Shown: positions 1-12,726, counted from the stretch's first letter. The stretch is 64,000 bases of DNA from Diospyros lotus (GCF_014633365.1 NC_068350.1:2733001-2797000), one strand, 5' to 3'. The notes: a model not told the origin generated them from the letters alone. Made by a program: numbers and translations.

Positions 1-2220
1 ACTCTGTATTGAAGAGTTTGCTGGTTGCTTGCCAAGTGTTTGAAAGAATGCGTAGCAGAAACTCCTTTCACAGAATTCCAATGTAGGGTCTTTGCGTTTA
101 TAGATAACGTATCCATATACGTCTTGGAAAATCACAAAAAGGGATTCCTTTTCTTGCAATTCTTTGGAGTTGTATTTGTAACCGTTGGAGATAGGGTGTT
201 TGCAGGGAGCCTGACGTCTCTGATGAAAGATATAATGATATCGGAAGTACATATTTTTTTCATAGTTAGCTGGGAAAGTTTAGAAGTTGAACTTACAAAG
301 ATTCCTATGTTGTTTGGAACATAGATTTGTTGTTCGCCCGATTGGAATACCACATCCCTTGCAATGCGGCATCTTGCTGACCTATAGTATTTAGATTTCT
401 TAATATACCAATAAATGGAGATGTATCATATGTAAGCTCTTCTTACATACATAACTGAATGTAATGCTGGTAATACAAGGTGAGCTATTGAATTAATAAT
501 GCCTTTTACTTGTATGCTTTCTGCTGCCTTTTTGATGTCTCTTACAAAACTTGAAGTCAATGCAGCAAATTAAAAATGAGTCATGAGCCAAACTCCAAAC
601 CCTCATTTACAGTGTTGCATGTATTAGATTCTGCAGCGTAAGTATAAGTTCAACAAGGTTGAAATTAGTAGGAAATAGTTACTATAAGTAAGAACTCGTG
701 GTTTCTCTCTTAATGCAATTTTTAGTTGGCTATGACTGATTTTCACATGTCCTTGAGTGGAATGTACATTATGATGTTTAATTTTGGTTTTTGTTTGTTG
801 AAGTGAATTTAAGATTCAAAGTAGTCAGTTTTCTGGCACCAGGTGTTTAGTTGAGTGACAGTTTGGTTTATTTTAACAAATGACTTGTTTTCAGGTTTTT
901 TTCCTTAATCTGTTGTCACCAAGGACAGAGAGAAATCTGTTTAAGGGAGGCTAACCATGTGTGATGGGGTCTAAGGAATGAACTTCATATATTTTAGAGA
1001 GAAGGAAGAATGTCAAGAATCCTAAAAGCATTAGGAATTTTATCCAAAATAGGTTAGGAATAAGTTTGTCTTGTATCCAAAACAAAGTAGGATTAGGTTT
1101 ATTTTATATCTTATTTTTAGATATTTAGAATTCTAGTTATTAAATTTCTGGTAGCGTTATGTTTTTACCCATGTAAATAGGAGAACAATCAAGAGGAATA
1201 CTTATGTTTTGATCAAATTTTAAATGAATAGAAATTGGATTCTTTCCTTTTCTCTTGTTATATCTCTCATTCTTTTTGTCTGTTTCTTCTAAGAATCATA
1301 GACACCTTTGTGAGGGGGCCATATTGTATTTTCATACATGTATCACATACTTGTTTAAACATGTTCTATTATTTCTTATTATGTTCTTCAATACAGAACA
1401 ATTTAGGGATACTTGGGGAACTCCTATGTCCATCTGGGATCTTGTGTGGTAATATTTAAAAAAAATATATTTTACAAACTACAGTTTAAAGTTAAGTTAA
1501 ACTAAATAAGTTTTAAGATTATTGACTTCCTGAACTTTTTCTTGATAAATTTTCCTAAATTATATGTTGATTTTAATCACATTTATATCCTAGTATGTGA
1601 AATTATTTCATGCATAAATTTAAAATAGTTTATTCATTGTCCCATGTTCAGTCTTTTTGAAAATTAACATTTTGATATGTCCTCATTGTGCCTTCTCTTT
1701 CCCATGCCCTGTGTCAATATCATACTTTGTAATTTGTATGCTATCATGCACTCCCATATCAAGGTTGCACTCTTCATCAGTAGTATAATCATTCTCATTT
1801 TTTTCTTAATTCTCTTAAAACCTTTGAATCACGATCATCTCTGAAGAGTTTTTGGTATTCAGGTTCATCAATACAGTCGTTTTAAACCGTCAGATGGCAC
1901 ACTGTCTTACCCAAGCCGTAAATCCCACTAGGTAGTTCACCCAATCCTCGTGTCCGTAAAAAATAAACTTATGACATGTTCTATGTACTAATGAGGTAGT
2001 TGGGACACATCTTAAGAATAATCAATTTCAAGCAAAACCATTATGGGGTTAGTATGTTCAACTGAAATGGTATATTTGACTATATAGCTGGATTATAAAA
2101 AATGGTTTTAGAGCAGGCTAAAATTATCACACTTAATACATAAGTACGTGGTTCTAACATATTTCATTCATTGTTAATGCATTGCCTATAAAAAATTGAA
2201 GTATTAGTTGTTAGTTGTGC
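1..2220. other. No firm gene; AT-rich flank of the PPR gene
   Basis: No reading frame here has a recognisable family or a convincing exon structure. Most of the stretch is AT-rich with short ORFs in all frames, as expected of intergenic or leader-intron DNA. The sequence at 2205-2220 is pyrimidine-rich and ends in AG just before the probable leader exon of the PPR gene, so part of this stretch may be a 5' leader intron. A minus-strand open stretch at about 1-374 is described in the findings; I cannot assign it. Confidence 0.5.
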
Positions 2221-2225
2221 AGGTG

Positions 2226-2331
2226 ATGGAGCAATGAAGAAACACATTGGTTCTTCTACATGGAGAACCACTGCAGTGTCAATCACAGACTTGCAAAATT
2301 TGCTTTGATGGGTCATTCTGATAGAACATGA
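2226..2331 (+). promoter_or_regulatory. Chain of three overlapping upstream ORFs before the PPR start
   Basis: The leader directly before the PPR gene holds three short ORFs joined stop to start. The first runs 2226-2237 (three codons) and its TGA overlaps the ATG of the second in an ATGA. The second runs 2234-2308 (24 codons) and its TGA shares a base with the next ATG in a TGATG. The third runs 2308-2331 (seven codons) and its TGA overlaps the main ATG at 2328 in another ATGA. A probable intron acceptor ends at 2222, so the chain would lie on the mature leader. It could lower or gate translation by reinitiation; that role is inferred. Confidence 0.45.
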
Positions 2332-4583
2332 AGAGGTTTATAGGCTCCTTCTGTGGGCATTTTAGTCAGGTCTTCTTTAATCAACCTTGCTTGGGCTCTA
2401 CTCAAAGCCATTTTTCATTCCTGTTATTTGGTAGAAATTTTTTGGTTCGAAATCTGTCCTCTGGCTTATCCGCTTCCAGACCTTTTCCTGATTATTCACC
2501 AAAGAAGCCTACCATCAGGGACTCTGAACTTGTCCATCAAATCAGCAATACCATCAAACAACGTCGCTCTGAGCCCCTTCGCCACATTCTGAAACCCTAT
2601 GAATCAAAATTCAGGGGAGACCACCTTATTTGGGTTCTCATGAACATAAAGAATGATTACAAACTAGTTTTAGATTTCTTTGACTGGGCATGTCTACGCA
2701 GGGAGCCATCTCTAGAATCCCGTTGCATTGTTGTTCAAATTGCTGTTGCTGCAAATGATCCAGAGATGGCACAAAAACTCATTCGAGATTTCTGGAGAAA
2801 ACCTAATTTAGAGGTTTCCCTTTCATTTGCTTGTTTTGTTGAGAGATTGATATATACTTTTAAGGAGTGGGGGTCTAATCCTTGCGTCTTTGATATTTTC
2901 TTCCAAGTCCTTGTTGACATTGGAATGCTTGATGAAGCAAGGAAACTTTTCGATAAGATGCTGAATTATGGTGTGGTTTTATCTGTTGATTCGTGTAATT
3001 TATATCTTTCGCGTCTCCCAAAGAATTTGCATGGGCTTGAGACAGCATTGCAAGTTTTCAGAGAATTTCCTGAAGTAGGTGTTTGTTGGAACACCATATC
3101 TCACAATATTGTGATACACTCACTTTGTCAATTAGGGAAAGTTAAAGAAGCTCATAATTTGCTCCTGCAAATGGAGTTGAGAGGTTGTATGCCTGATGTT
3201 GTAAGTTACAGCACAGTAATCAATGGATATTGTCATGCTGGGGAGCTTGAAACAGTCCTGAAGCTTACAGAAGATATGCAGTGCAAAGGATTGAAGCCAA
3301 ACTCATATACATTTAACAGCAATATCCTTATTTTATGTAAGAATGGGAAGGTTCCTGATGCGGAGATTGTGTTGAGGGAGATGTTGAGACAGGGAGTACT
3401 TCCAGATAACGTGGTTTATACAACTCTCGTTGATGGTTACTGCAAGGTTGGAAACATTTCATCTGCATACAATCTACTTGATGAAATGCAGAATCATAAA
3501 ATTATTCCTGACTTTGTAACTTGTACTGCTATTATCTGTGGGCTTTGTCAAACTTGGAAGATATCTGAAGCAGATAAACTCTTTCACGAAATGCTTAGTA
3601 GAGGGATGCAGCATGACAGAATTACTTATACTGCTCTTATAGATGGTTATTGCAAGGCTGGTAAGATGAAAGAGGCCTTTTCACTTCATAACCAGATGGT
3701 GCAAATGGGACTAACCCCAAATGTCGTCACTTACTCTGCACTTGCTGATGGTCTCTGTAAACTTGGGGAGGTAGACGCAGCTAATGAGCTCCTTCATGAG
3801 ATGTGTGCAAAGGGCCTTGAGCTGAACGTTTGTACCTACAACTCACTTATCAATGGTTTTTGTATAGTGGGAAATATAGAACAAGCAGTTAAACTAATGG
3901 AAGATATGGATGTGGCAGGATTCCATCCCGATACCATCACTTACACTACTCTAATGGATGCATATTGTAAATCAGGGGAGATGGTCAAGGCTCACAAACT
4001 TCTAAGTGAGATGCTGAATAGAGGGCTTCAACCCACAATTGTTACATTCAATGTGCTAATGAATGGATTCTGCCTGTCAGGAATGCTAGATGATGGTGAG
4101 AAGCTGCTAAAATGGATGTTAGAGAAGGGTATAATGCCAAATGCTACCACCTACAATTCTCTAATGAAGCAGTATTGCATTAGAAATGATATGCGTGCTA
4201 CAACTGAAATATACAAGAGGATGCATGCTCAAGGGGTGATGCCTGATAGCAACACCTACAACATTCTAGTAAAGGGGCACTCTAAAGCAAGGAATATGAA
4301 GGAAGCATGGTTTTTGCATAGAGAAATGGTTGAGAAAGGATTTAAACTTTCAGTTACTTCTTATAATGCACTAATCAAAGGTTTTCTTAAGAGGAAGAAA
4401 TATTTGGAGGCTAGGAAAGTGTTTGAAGAGATGAGGAGAGAAGGATTAGTTGCAGATAGAGAATTATACATTACTTTTGTTGATGTGATATATAGTGAAG
4501 GAAATATAGATATCACTCTTGAGCTCTGCGATGAAGCAATAGAAAAATGTCTTGTGGATGACAGCAACAAAGAGAACACATAG
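2328..4583 (+). CDS. P-class pentatricopeptide repeat protein, At1g05670-like, probably mitochondrial
   Basis: An intronless ORF of 751 codons, usual for plant PPR genes. The first 45 or so residues are rich in Ser, Phe, Arg and Leu with few acids, like a mitochondrial transit peptide. About 15 tandem 35-residue PPR motifs run from roughly residue 190 to 725; the best follow the pattern V-x-T-Y-[NST]-x-L-I-x-G-x-C ending in G-x-x-P-[DN]. No E, E+ or DYW extension follows, so this is the P subclass, which binds organelle RNA and usually acts in stabilisation, splicing or translation rather than editing. Colinearity with Arabidopsis At1g05670 is strong by memory, including the pre-repeat region and the C-terminal block with FLKRKK. 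The RNA target is unknown. The 3' neighbour HIPL1 is convergent. Confidence 0.93.
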   Translation: MKRFIGSFCGHFSQVFFNQPCLGSTQSHFSFLLFGRNFLVRNLSSGLSASRPFPDYSPKKPTIRDSELVHQISNTIKQRRSEPLRHILKPYESKFRGDHLIWVLMNIKNDYKLVLDFFDWACLRREPSLESRCIVVQIAVAANDPEMAQKLIRDFWRKPNLEVSLSFACFVERLIYTFKEWGSNPCVFDIFFQVLVDIGMLDEARKLFDKMLNYGVVLSVDSCNLYLSRLPKNLHGLETALQVFREFPEVGVCWNTISHNIVIHSLCQLGKVKEAHNLLLQMELRGCMPDVVSYSTVINGYCHAGELETVLKLTEDMQCKGLKPNSYTFNSNILILCKNGKVPDAEIVLREMLRQGVLPDNVVYTTLVDGYCKVGNISSAYNLLDEMQNHKIIPDFVTCTAIICGLCQTWKISEADKLFHEMLSRGMQHDRITYTALIDGYCKAGKMKEAFSLHNQMVQMGLTPNVVTYSALADGLCKLGEVDAANELLHEMCAKGLELNVCTYNSLINGFCIVGNIEQAVKLMEDMDVAGFHPDTITYTTLMDAYCKSGEMVKAHKLLSEMLNRGLQPTIVTFNVLMNGFCLSGMLDDGEKLLKWMLEKGIMPNATTYNSLMKQYCIRNDMRATTEIYKRMHAQGVMPDSNTYNILVKGHSKARNMKEAWFLHREMVEKGFKLSVTSYNALIKGFLKRKKYLEARKVFEEMRREGLVADRELYITFVDVIYSEGNIDITLELCDEAIEKCLVDDSNKENT

Positions 4584-7256
4584 CTTGAGTTGTCTTTGCT
4601 AGTTTGATGGCATTATTACAACAAACAACATACCAAGCCTTTATCCCGCTATGTAGGTTTCATGGGATTATTGTGAGAAAAAATTTAGTTGTTCTCTGCT
4701 GGTGCAATTTTTTGGCCTACTGACCTCAGTAATCCACCACCAAGGTACCTTTTTCTTCTTCTTTTTCTCAATTTGCACTAGACCAAATTACTTGAGGAGA
4801 AATCATTTCTTAATTACTAACAATCTCAATTGAAATTAGGTGTACCTCTGAACATCATGCTATGAGATTGATACGAGAAGTCAAGAACATATAGAGGTAT
4901 TAATCCCTTGATAATATGAAGCTCTTCTATGCTAGTAAAACATTGCATATATTGCCCATGCAATCACCAGTGAATTTCCTGGAATCTCTTTCTCTAACTT
5001 GGATGATCTTTGGATGTTTGGTTGATACGGATATTGGTTGTGTCACAGAGGTTTGCTCTGTTGTGCTGTGCTCAGTTTGTAGCTGCTTTCAATGTATTTG
5101 AACAAATTGATAATTTAACATCCGTCCACAGTATAATAAAAAGACCAACAAAGAAAACTAATCTATTATTTAATATTGAAAGTAAATGTGACCATTGTTT
5201 GGAAGGGCATCTGACATAAAATTTGCCACTTGTCTTTTTGCATGAATTTGTATTGTCAATGTGGCTTTTAGAAGCCAATTGACATTATGAATTTCATGCC
5301 AATGAGCCCGAACTTGTTTAGTATAAGGTTCATTTCATGATGATGGGTGGAAGTAATGTGACCGGCCAAGTTATGTTGCATGGACTCTTCTAGATACATG
5401 GCTTAGCTTATTGGATACATGACATTTGGATATGAGATGAGATATGAACATGTATTTTACACAAGTTACTAGGGAATGCTATTTAACACAAATAGCATTG
5501 TAGACTAGTCTTGATAAGACCATGCACAAAAGTTTATATTATTAGTTCATATACTGGTATACATTCTTTCACCTAAATAAAAAGACAAAAGTATTTATGA
5601 AATTTAGCTCCTGTCACTTGTATCTGAGAGTTAGATGAATCCACACTTGGACACGTACCAGCATGCCAAACTTGCAAGTGAATCTTATAAAATAGCTGCC
5701 AAGTAGTTGGGTTAAAGTGATATTATACTTGATTGATTTGAGATGGTAATTAAAGAAAATGCCTGGCAGTTTTATTCCTCAGCTCTGTGTTATGTTTGTC
5801 TGTGTAGTTATCTGTTTATCTGGATATTCTTGTTTAGTGACGGTAGTTTTTTTGTGATTTGTCTCTATTGCTGCATTTAACATTCTCTAAATGTAAATTG
5901 CAGAAAACTGGTAATGAATGAAGGAAAGAGCATTTCTTGAGACTGAAATGAAAGTCAGCTCGGCTTTGGGAATCACATCATTGTCTGCTCAAAATTGTAA
6001 GTTAAAACCCTTAATGCATCTAACGTTAATGTTTTTCCTGGAGTTATAGGTGACAACATAGATTTGTATGGATGGAGTGATAGTTCAAGTTATATATTTA
6101 TTATTCAAATCCATAAATCCTTTCTTGATGCACTGATATTGCTGTGTGATGCGCTGCTCCTAATGTCAAACAGCTTGTATCTTCTTGTAGCGTGAAAATA
6201 TACTTGGTACTTGAAAATTGCTAGACCTACTGTATTTGGTTATTCGCACACTACTATTTTCCCACTTAACTGCAGTATAACACCCTTTGTACTGTTTAAC
6301 CTTTGTGGTAGTCTGGTAGAAAGGTAATTTCTTTTAGAACATTGGTATTCATAAATTCTTCCATCTCAAATCTGAGGTGGTTTCTAGACAGTTCTGTGGA
6401 TATGATCATCCCGTTCCAGCTATTGGATGAACGTAGACTGCAGCACAAAAGACTGAAGATTTCATACACTATTTCTAGGGTGAAGTTGGCATTCTATATA
6501 AATGTGTGTATATAGAAAACATTTTGATGGAAAGATTTTCAATTCTTTGTGATTACAAGTTGTTTGCAACATAGGGGATGCCCGTTTTATGATCAAGAGT
6601 TGTTTACTAGTCCTCAGATAGTGTTCAAAATCCTTAAGGAGCTTCATCTCTAAAATAATAGTACAATATTGATTTAAATAATTATTACTATCATTATTTT
6701 TTATCACCCTGATGCTGTAGTCCTGGGGTGCTGTGGTGTGATTCCAGATGGGCTTGTCATTGGGAGAGCGAGCTTGTGCTTTCCAGATTCTATCCACAAG
6801 AGAAGTTGCAACAGCATCTTACAAAGAAATACGACTCAAAAAGGTAAGCACATCTCGGGACTAATAACTTACCATGGAAAAGGCTGGCTTCGTCAAATAA
6901 AGCAGAAATAGAAATAAACCAGTACAAATTGGCATCAGCTGCAGTGTTGATCATTATAGGTTGTTGGTAGACTTCTGAAGTCGGCTACCCTGAATTTTTC
7001 TTGATTTTGTTAAAGTGGTTTGATCAATTTGGGTTCCCTCTTTATATATTTGCTTAATAGGGATGAAGGCTTGGTTTAGCATCCAACGGTAGCAAACCTT
7101 TTTATGGACCTTACTTCGTAGGCTTTAATCAATAGTATCTTAAAGTGAAATGAAACAAGACTGGGAATATGATATGCATATATACAGCCGAAGATCAGCA
7201 GGCATGTATCTGAACCTTATATAGAACAAAAGTATTCCTTGTTTTCATATTCATGC
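4584..7256. other. Interval between convergent genes; possible spliced 3' UTR of the PPR gene
   Basis: No coding gene is visible. Several junction-like sites suggest a spliced non-coding 3' tail: a donor at 4745 (CCAAG/GTACC), an acceptor-exon-donor unit at about 5904-5997, and another at about 6720-6843 ending AAAAAG/GTAAGC. Such tails are common on PPR transcripts, but these sites are not proof. The rest is AT-rich with no repeat that I can define. Confidence 0.3.
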
Positions 7257-10200
7257 TTACAACATAGTGCCTGCCAAGAGCATCAATGATAAAAGGAAGA
7301 ACACCAACTTTTTGCGTGGCTTAACTGGGTTGTTACCATATGAAGAAGGGGTAGAACTGGGGCTGTCAGTTGTTGTCACGGTTTCCTTGGAGCACGTATA
7401 ATTGCAGCGGCTTGGCCGAACTATTCTGTATACACCGCTACTAGCCAGAATGAAAACATCCTTCCTGTTATCCTGTCCGAATGAGAATATGTACTCTAAA
7501 GCTGGTTGACGGCTTCCGGGCACAAAGTGGCACGCAATGGGAGAGTCAGAAGCACAACTAAATGGAACACTACTAGCAGTCATATTCCCACTGTTTCTGG
7601 GGGTTTCTGCAGCCGCCCATATAGCTCCACCGTACAAGTCTCCATACAGGTAACTGATGGCACATTCATGGTTATGGGTGTCCACAAATTAGTTCAAGAT
7701 TTTATACGAAAATTGAGCAAGAGTGTTAAAAGTCTTTTACCTTCCATGCACGCAGGGATCGGTCTTGGAATTATAGAAATACCCGCCTGATATTGCTGCA
7801 GATCCTAAGCTATTCACAGCAGAGTGGTTATATCCTAGGACGGGGAAGATTAGTGTCTCAGAATCAGCAGAAGTGTTTGAGGGAAAATGCTGATTGTTGA
7901 ATGGAAGAGGTCCTTCATAGATGCTCCAGCCATAATTCCCGCCTTTGGTTATGATATCAACCTCTTCATATCTATCCTGTAAGTGTTTATTAAAAGAACT
8001 ATGTAGTCAAAACTTCAGGATATATGTTCTAGTGAAAAATTATCAAGAGCCTCTGAAACAGAGAATATAGGTCATCCGAGAACCTGTCCAACATCTGCAC
8101 AAAGAAAGTAGGAAGGCCTTTCTGAATCAAAGCTACAGCGCCAAGGATTTCTTAGTCCAAGGGCCCAAATCTCGGGCTTCAACTCCTTGTCTTCATGATA
8201 AGGATTATCTCGAGGAATGGAATAGTTACCCCAAAGACCAAGGTTACTTATTTCTTCTGCACCTGAAGTCCCGTGTAAAAGATGAAGAGAAATGGTCTTC
8301 TCTAGAAGAAATTACAGCAATGCAGAAGAAATAAACAAGCAACGAAGAACAGATGGTTTGTGTAATGAACAAGCTACTTACTTGGTATGTTATCTACATC
8401 AAGCCTCATGATTTTTCCAAGTAAAGATTTCTTGTTTTGGGCAAAATTATAAGGATCCCCTTTGCTTCCCCCATCACCCATCATAAAGTATAAATACCCA
8501 TCTTTTGGTCCAAAAAGAATCTGGCCTCCATGGTTGTTTGTAAATGGGAGTCCCATTGTAAATATTCTTCTCACCTCTGTTGGTTTGGCTGTTTTTGCCT
8601 AGAGATGGTCAAAGTTCGAGTAAGAGAAGACTTGAGCTAGAATAATGCCTAAACCAATTTACAGAATGAAATTTGATGTCTACCATTGCAGGTTCTGATG
8701 CAGTTCCACTGGCAGTATATTCTGCAATAACACTGTGATACTGGCATGGTTGAGCTCCCTTTGAAGAATTCAGCTTGGAAGGATCACAGTTCACATCTGA
8801 GTTACAAGAACACCTTCCAGAACATGTGGGGGACTTAACCTTGTCACAGTTGAATGAAGTAAAGAAACGCCCATTCTGGGCAAAGTTTGGATGGAAAGCC
8901 ATTCCCATCACCCCGAAGGTGGTATCAAGATGAACTTGATCGGTTAAATCAACAAAAGGGCTAGATTCATCGAGATCCAAAGTTCCTCCTGAACCCTGCT
9001 CTGGGATGGTGGCCAACCATATTTTACCAGCTTGGCTGGAGAAGAAGGCTCGGTTTGACCCATCGGGATGAGCAACCATGTTAAGATATTGTCCCTCACC
9101 AATTTTCTCAAGGCACAGGCCCTTTGGGGGAACTGAGGTTTCAGTATCATTAAGTGACACTGGTTTGCCGTTAAAACACAAGGAATCATTGCCAGAGGCA
9201 CCACCAAATGCTTCGCAAAATTCACTCTTTGATTGCCAAAGTTCTGTAAGCTTGGTGGAGGTTGAATTTTGCAGCACCCCAGTTCTACTTTGTAATGAAG
9301 TAGCAAAAGGAGAATTCAGTATGGCTGTATTTTGACAAGCATCCCAGACTTGTGAGCAGAAGCTACTTTCTGTGTGACTTGACGAGGGTGAGTTGGCTGA
9401 TTCATTAGATTTGCAAAGAACTGGAACTGGTCCCGGCCCTGTGTCTACTCTGAATAGCTCTTCTGCGAACTGATCACATGTCTGAAAATTGATGAAAGTC
9501 AGAACTGATTTTAGGCAATTTCCACCCTTACTCTGACATTAGAGATGCTAGGATATTCAAAGTTGAACGTTTGCCTGGAACATGTGATGTTGTTGGTGTT
9601 GAATCACTCTTATAATTTAACATTCAGGAGCTTTCAAGAAATCTAATGGAAGTCTAGTTTGGCTTCACGTTTGTGCATTTCACTGGGGCTTTTAGTGGTA
9701 CTTTTAAAAGCATAGTTCAGAGAAATCAGTATGAGGATGATATAGTTCATCGCCTTTCTCTAAGGTACAACAAGCTTATGATAATTCCATCTTTCCATTC
9801 AAGTTTTCTGAACCCACAGGGCTGAAACACCAGATTTGTGCTTACATTTACGTTGAGATGGTGTGCAGATAAGTGCCATGCCAAAAGCAAAGCTGCAGGC
9901 ATGTGGAAAACACTAGTCTGATGGGATTGTGGAAAAACACTACATGAATCAGAAAATTCCAACACCTGTACTACTCAACAAGCTCAAGAAACTCTTTCTG
10001 GCATTGATAAGAGAGAACACCCAATCACGTATTAAGCTTTTTGGAATGATTTCCTCAACATTTCTAGTATTTTCTTTTTAATTATAGTCTTATCATAAGC
10101 TTGGATAAAGAAGATTTGTGTTAGGTAGTTAACAGTTACCGTGGTTGGAGGTTTAAAATTTATGTATACCTTACTTGTAAGATTAAAGGTTGTAATTTTG

Positions 10201-10965
10201 TTATTATAACATTATGAATTCACCCAAAAGCGATGGGATTGGATCTTGGGCATACATATTAGCATAAAACACAGGTTTAGAGACCAAATCTTTGTGTATA
10301 GTATTTTTCCAGTCAGTAGAGGATGAGAAAACATGCTAGAAAGCAACATCTGTCAACATTCAATTCGCCAAGGAAAACCCAAATAAGAACTCACTGCGCA
10401 GAGGATAGATTTGATCACAGAAGCACAGCCAGAATCAGACACATTCATTGCTTGGAATTGCTTTTTCAGCTCCAAATCTTTGGCCGAGTCACAGCACACT
10501 CTCCCACTGTACGGACAGAAGCTCAGAGCAGCCTTCTGGATCTCCGGCGCCCCTGTTCCACTCAAAACAACACAAATTTCATCACCTGTACCAAATATTT
10601 TACCACAAAGAGAGGGGTTCTAACCTCCCCGCCAAGTCGACAAATTTTATTTGTCTACGCGATACACGTAGAATTTACTATATGCTCGATGAGTTTGTCG
10701 AGGGCACACCCAAAAAGTTAGTAGCCTCGTCCTTGTCTGAGTTCAAAACTCTTCATATATTTCTATATATTTAACTATGCATGTAGTTTGTGCACATCTG
10801 AAGAGTAATGAATGCAGTTTTCACCTACAGAAAGAAAAATGAAAATCACAGGGGGGGGGAGGAGGATTTACTCAAATCAGTGCAAAGGGGGAGAGCAGAA
10901 GAAGAATGTGGAAGCAACAGTGAGCAGAAAAACAGGAAAAGAGTGGTAACAGCAGCAGCAGCCAT
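7257..10965 (-). CDS. HIPL1: HIPL1-like protein (hedgehog-interacting-protein-like; sorbosone/glucose dehydrogenase-type propeller), secreted, probably GPI-anchored
   Basis: Seven exons on the minus strand: 10872-10965, 10395-10552, 8684-9481, 8382-8598, 8084-8262, 7741-7976 and 7257-7653. All junctions are GT-AG and the joined frame is 692 codons plus stop, close to about 695 for Arabidopsis HIPL1. Exon 1 encodes a signal peptide of about 24 residues. Next comes a Cys-rich N-terminal domain (CTDLRAP, FCPY, CC, CDQF), then a glucose/sorbosone dehydrogenase beta-propeller with GMAFHPNF, GGQILFGP, LYFMMGDGG and RNPWRCSF. The tail is Ser/Thr-rich and ends in a short basic patch plus about 15 hydrophobic residues, as for a GPI signal. 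The Arg in CTDLRAP is made by splicing exon 1 to exon 2. The family is annotated as PQQ-dependent-dehydrogenase-like, but substrates in plants are unproven. Confidence 0.93.
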
Positions 10966-11394
10966 GGCGATGGTCCTCCGAGGAAGACGACAACAAGAGC
11001 AAAAACAACTTTGCCTTCTCTCCTTTACCTCATCAAAACAGACTCGAGATATGCAGACAACTGCCCTCTTGAATAGGGTATCTAAAGCTAAAGCTGGGGT
11101 TGACAAAATTACAGGTACCAAAAATTTTCAAACCTTGACGACTCTCTCAGAGTCATTTTCACAAACATCTTTCTCTCACTAGACTTGTCCGCCTCCTCCC
11201 TCCATCACAGCATTGATTCAATCCAGCAAGGAAATTTAAGACTGGGTTGAAACAGATCTCTGGAGATATATGTCTGTATACAAATTCTGTACAAACATTA
11301 GTCTATGAAAAATAATATCATTATCGTATCATTTGATGATTTTTTCTTATAAATTATATAAAGATATGATTCCCATAAATCTATATTTTTACTC

Positions 11395-11700
11395 TTATAC
11401 TTTCATTTTTTTTATTATTTTAATTATATTTTTAAGTTTATATTTTTAAATTAATTTAATTTTTATATTTAATTTCTTTTAATAATTTAAATTTTTATTA
11501 TTTCAATTACATTTTTGTATTTATATTTTCGAGTTAATTTAATTATTAAAATGAGATGAATTAAATTTAATATCTTTTTTTTATATGTCAAAATATAGAA
11601 TTTAAATTGATTTAAAAATATAAATATAAAAGTGTAATTGAAATAATAAAAAATTTAAATAATTATATAAAAATAAAAATAAAAATTTGACTAAAACAGG
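11395..11700. repeat. AT-rich inverted-repeat (MITE-like) sequence
   Basis: The left part (about 11455-11545) and the reverse complement of the right part (about 11600-11690) share a stretch of roughly 70 bases centred on TTATTATTTCAATTACA. The left arm also holds two direct copies of a similar 50-base block, about 75 bases apart. This suggests a degenerate hairpin element. No target duplication was identified, and very low sequence complexity makes some matching likely by chance. Confidence 0.4.
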
Positions 11701-12337
11701 AGTGAGGTTATACATAAAACTTTTGTGCCCTAAAGATGTTAAATTTAATTACCTAATGGTGACTTTAATATAGTTTATTATTTTATAATTAAACCCATGT
11801 ATTAAAATTGTAAAAAAAAATATTATAATATCATAATTGTCAGTGAGAAATCATTCCATCCCATTCCATGGTTGGGTTGGAAATCTAGAAGAATCTCAGT
11901 TGGAGGGGGTGGGGGGTCTCTAGAAGACGGGGTTGATGCTGGGAACACAATAAAATAAGGGTAAATTATAATAAGAAAACCAAAAATTGGGGCAAAATCT
12001 GGATGATATGGTGCCCCCACCCACCCGCGAGACCCACTTGGCTTCTGCTTTCCTTGCGCCCACTGAAAGGCAGGCTCCATAAATTTCCTGGGAAAAGGTC
12101 CGCCGAGACCACTTGTTGTCATAGAAAATTCAAATATGGCAGGCAGCCTTCTGGACGTGCTAAAGATTAATTCATATAAATTATTAAACCCAGTAATGAA
12201 CCGTGGCTACCACGTTCTACCGATTACCTTCATTTGATACAGATTTATTATTATTTTTTTTATTGTGATACAGATTTGGTATATCCTTTGTAAGTTTGGA
12301 ATGTTAATTTTTGAAAAAGTCTTGCGAGCCCAAAAAG

Positions 12338-12702
12338 TTTATCGAGCGATTTATAGAAAAGGGATAAAAAAATAAAATTGTCTCCTCAAACTTTGCAAAT
12401 TTGCAAAGCATTACCCCTGCTCTCTCCTCGCTCCCCTCTCATGGCCGCCTCCACTGCCTTCGCCTCGCCGCAGTGCCTCGCCTCCGTCGCCTCACTTTAT
12501 CGATCGTCACTGCATCTTCTAGTAATGATTGGCGATGACAGTGAGGCGACAGAGACATGACAACGAAGTTTCGCGGAAAGGCGAAGACAGTGGAGGCGGG
12601 GCCATGGGAAGGGAGCGAGGAAAGGAGCAGGCAATGCTTTGCAAAGTTTGAGGGGGGCAATTTTATTTTTTTGCCCCCTTTTTATAAGGCGCTCGGTAAG
12701 CG
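12338..12702. repeat. GC-rich foldback element, copy 1
   Basis: Arms of about 120 bases face each other. The left arm begins near TATCGAGCG (12339) and the right arm ends near CGCTCGGTAAG (12690-12700). Both continue through AAATAAAATTG, CTCAAACTTTGCAAAGCATT and a GCTC-rich run to CATGG and CGCCTCCACTG. The interior is far richer in GC than its surroundings. A related element lies at 58141-58475. Short ORFs in both strands here are by-products of the palindrome, not genes. Confidence 0.65.
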
Positions 12703-12726
12703 CATTTGCTTCTATAGTAAATCCCT

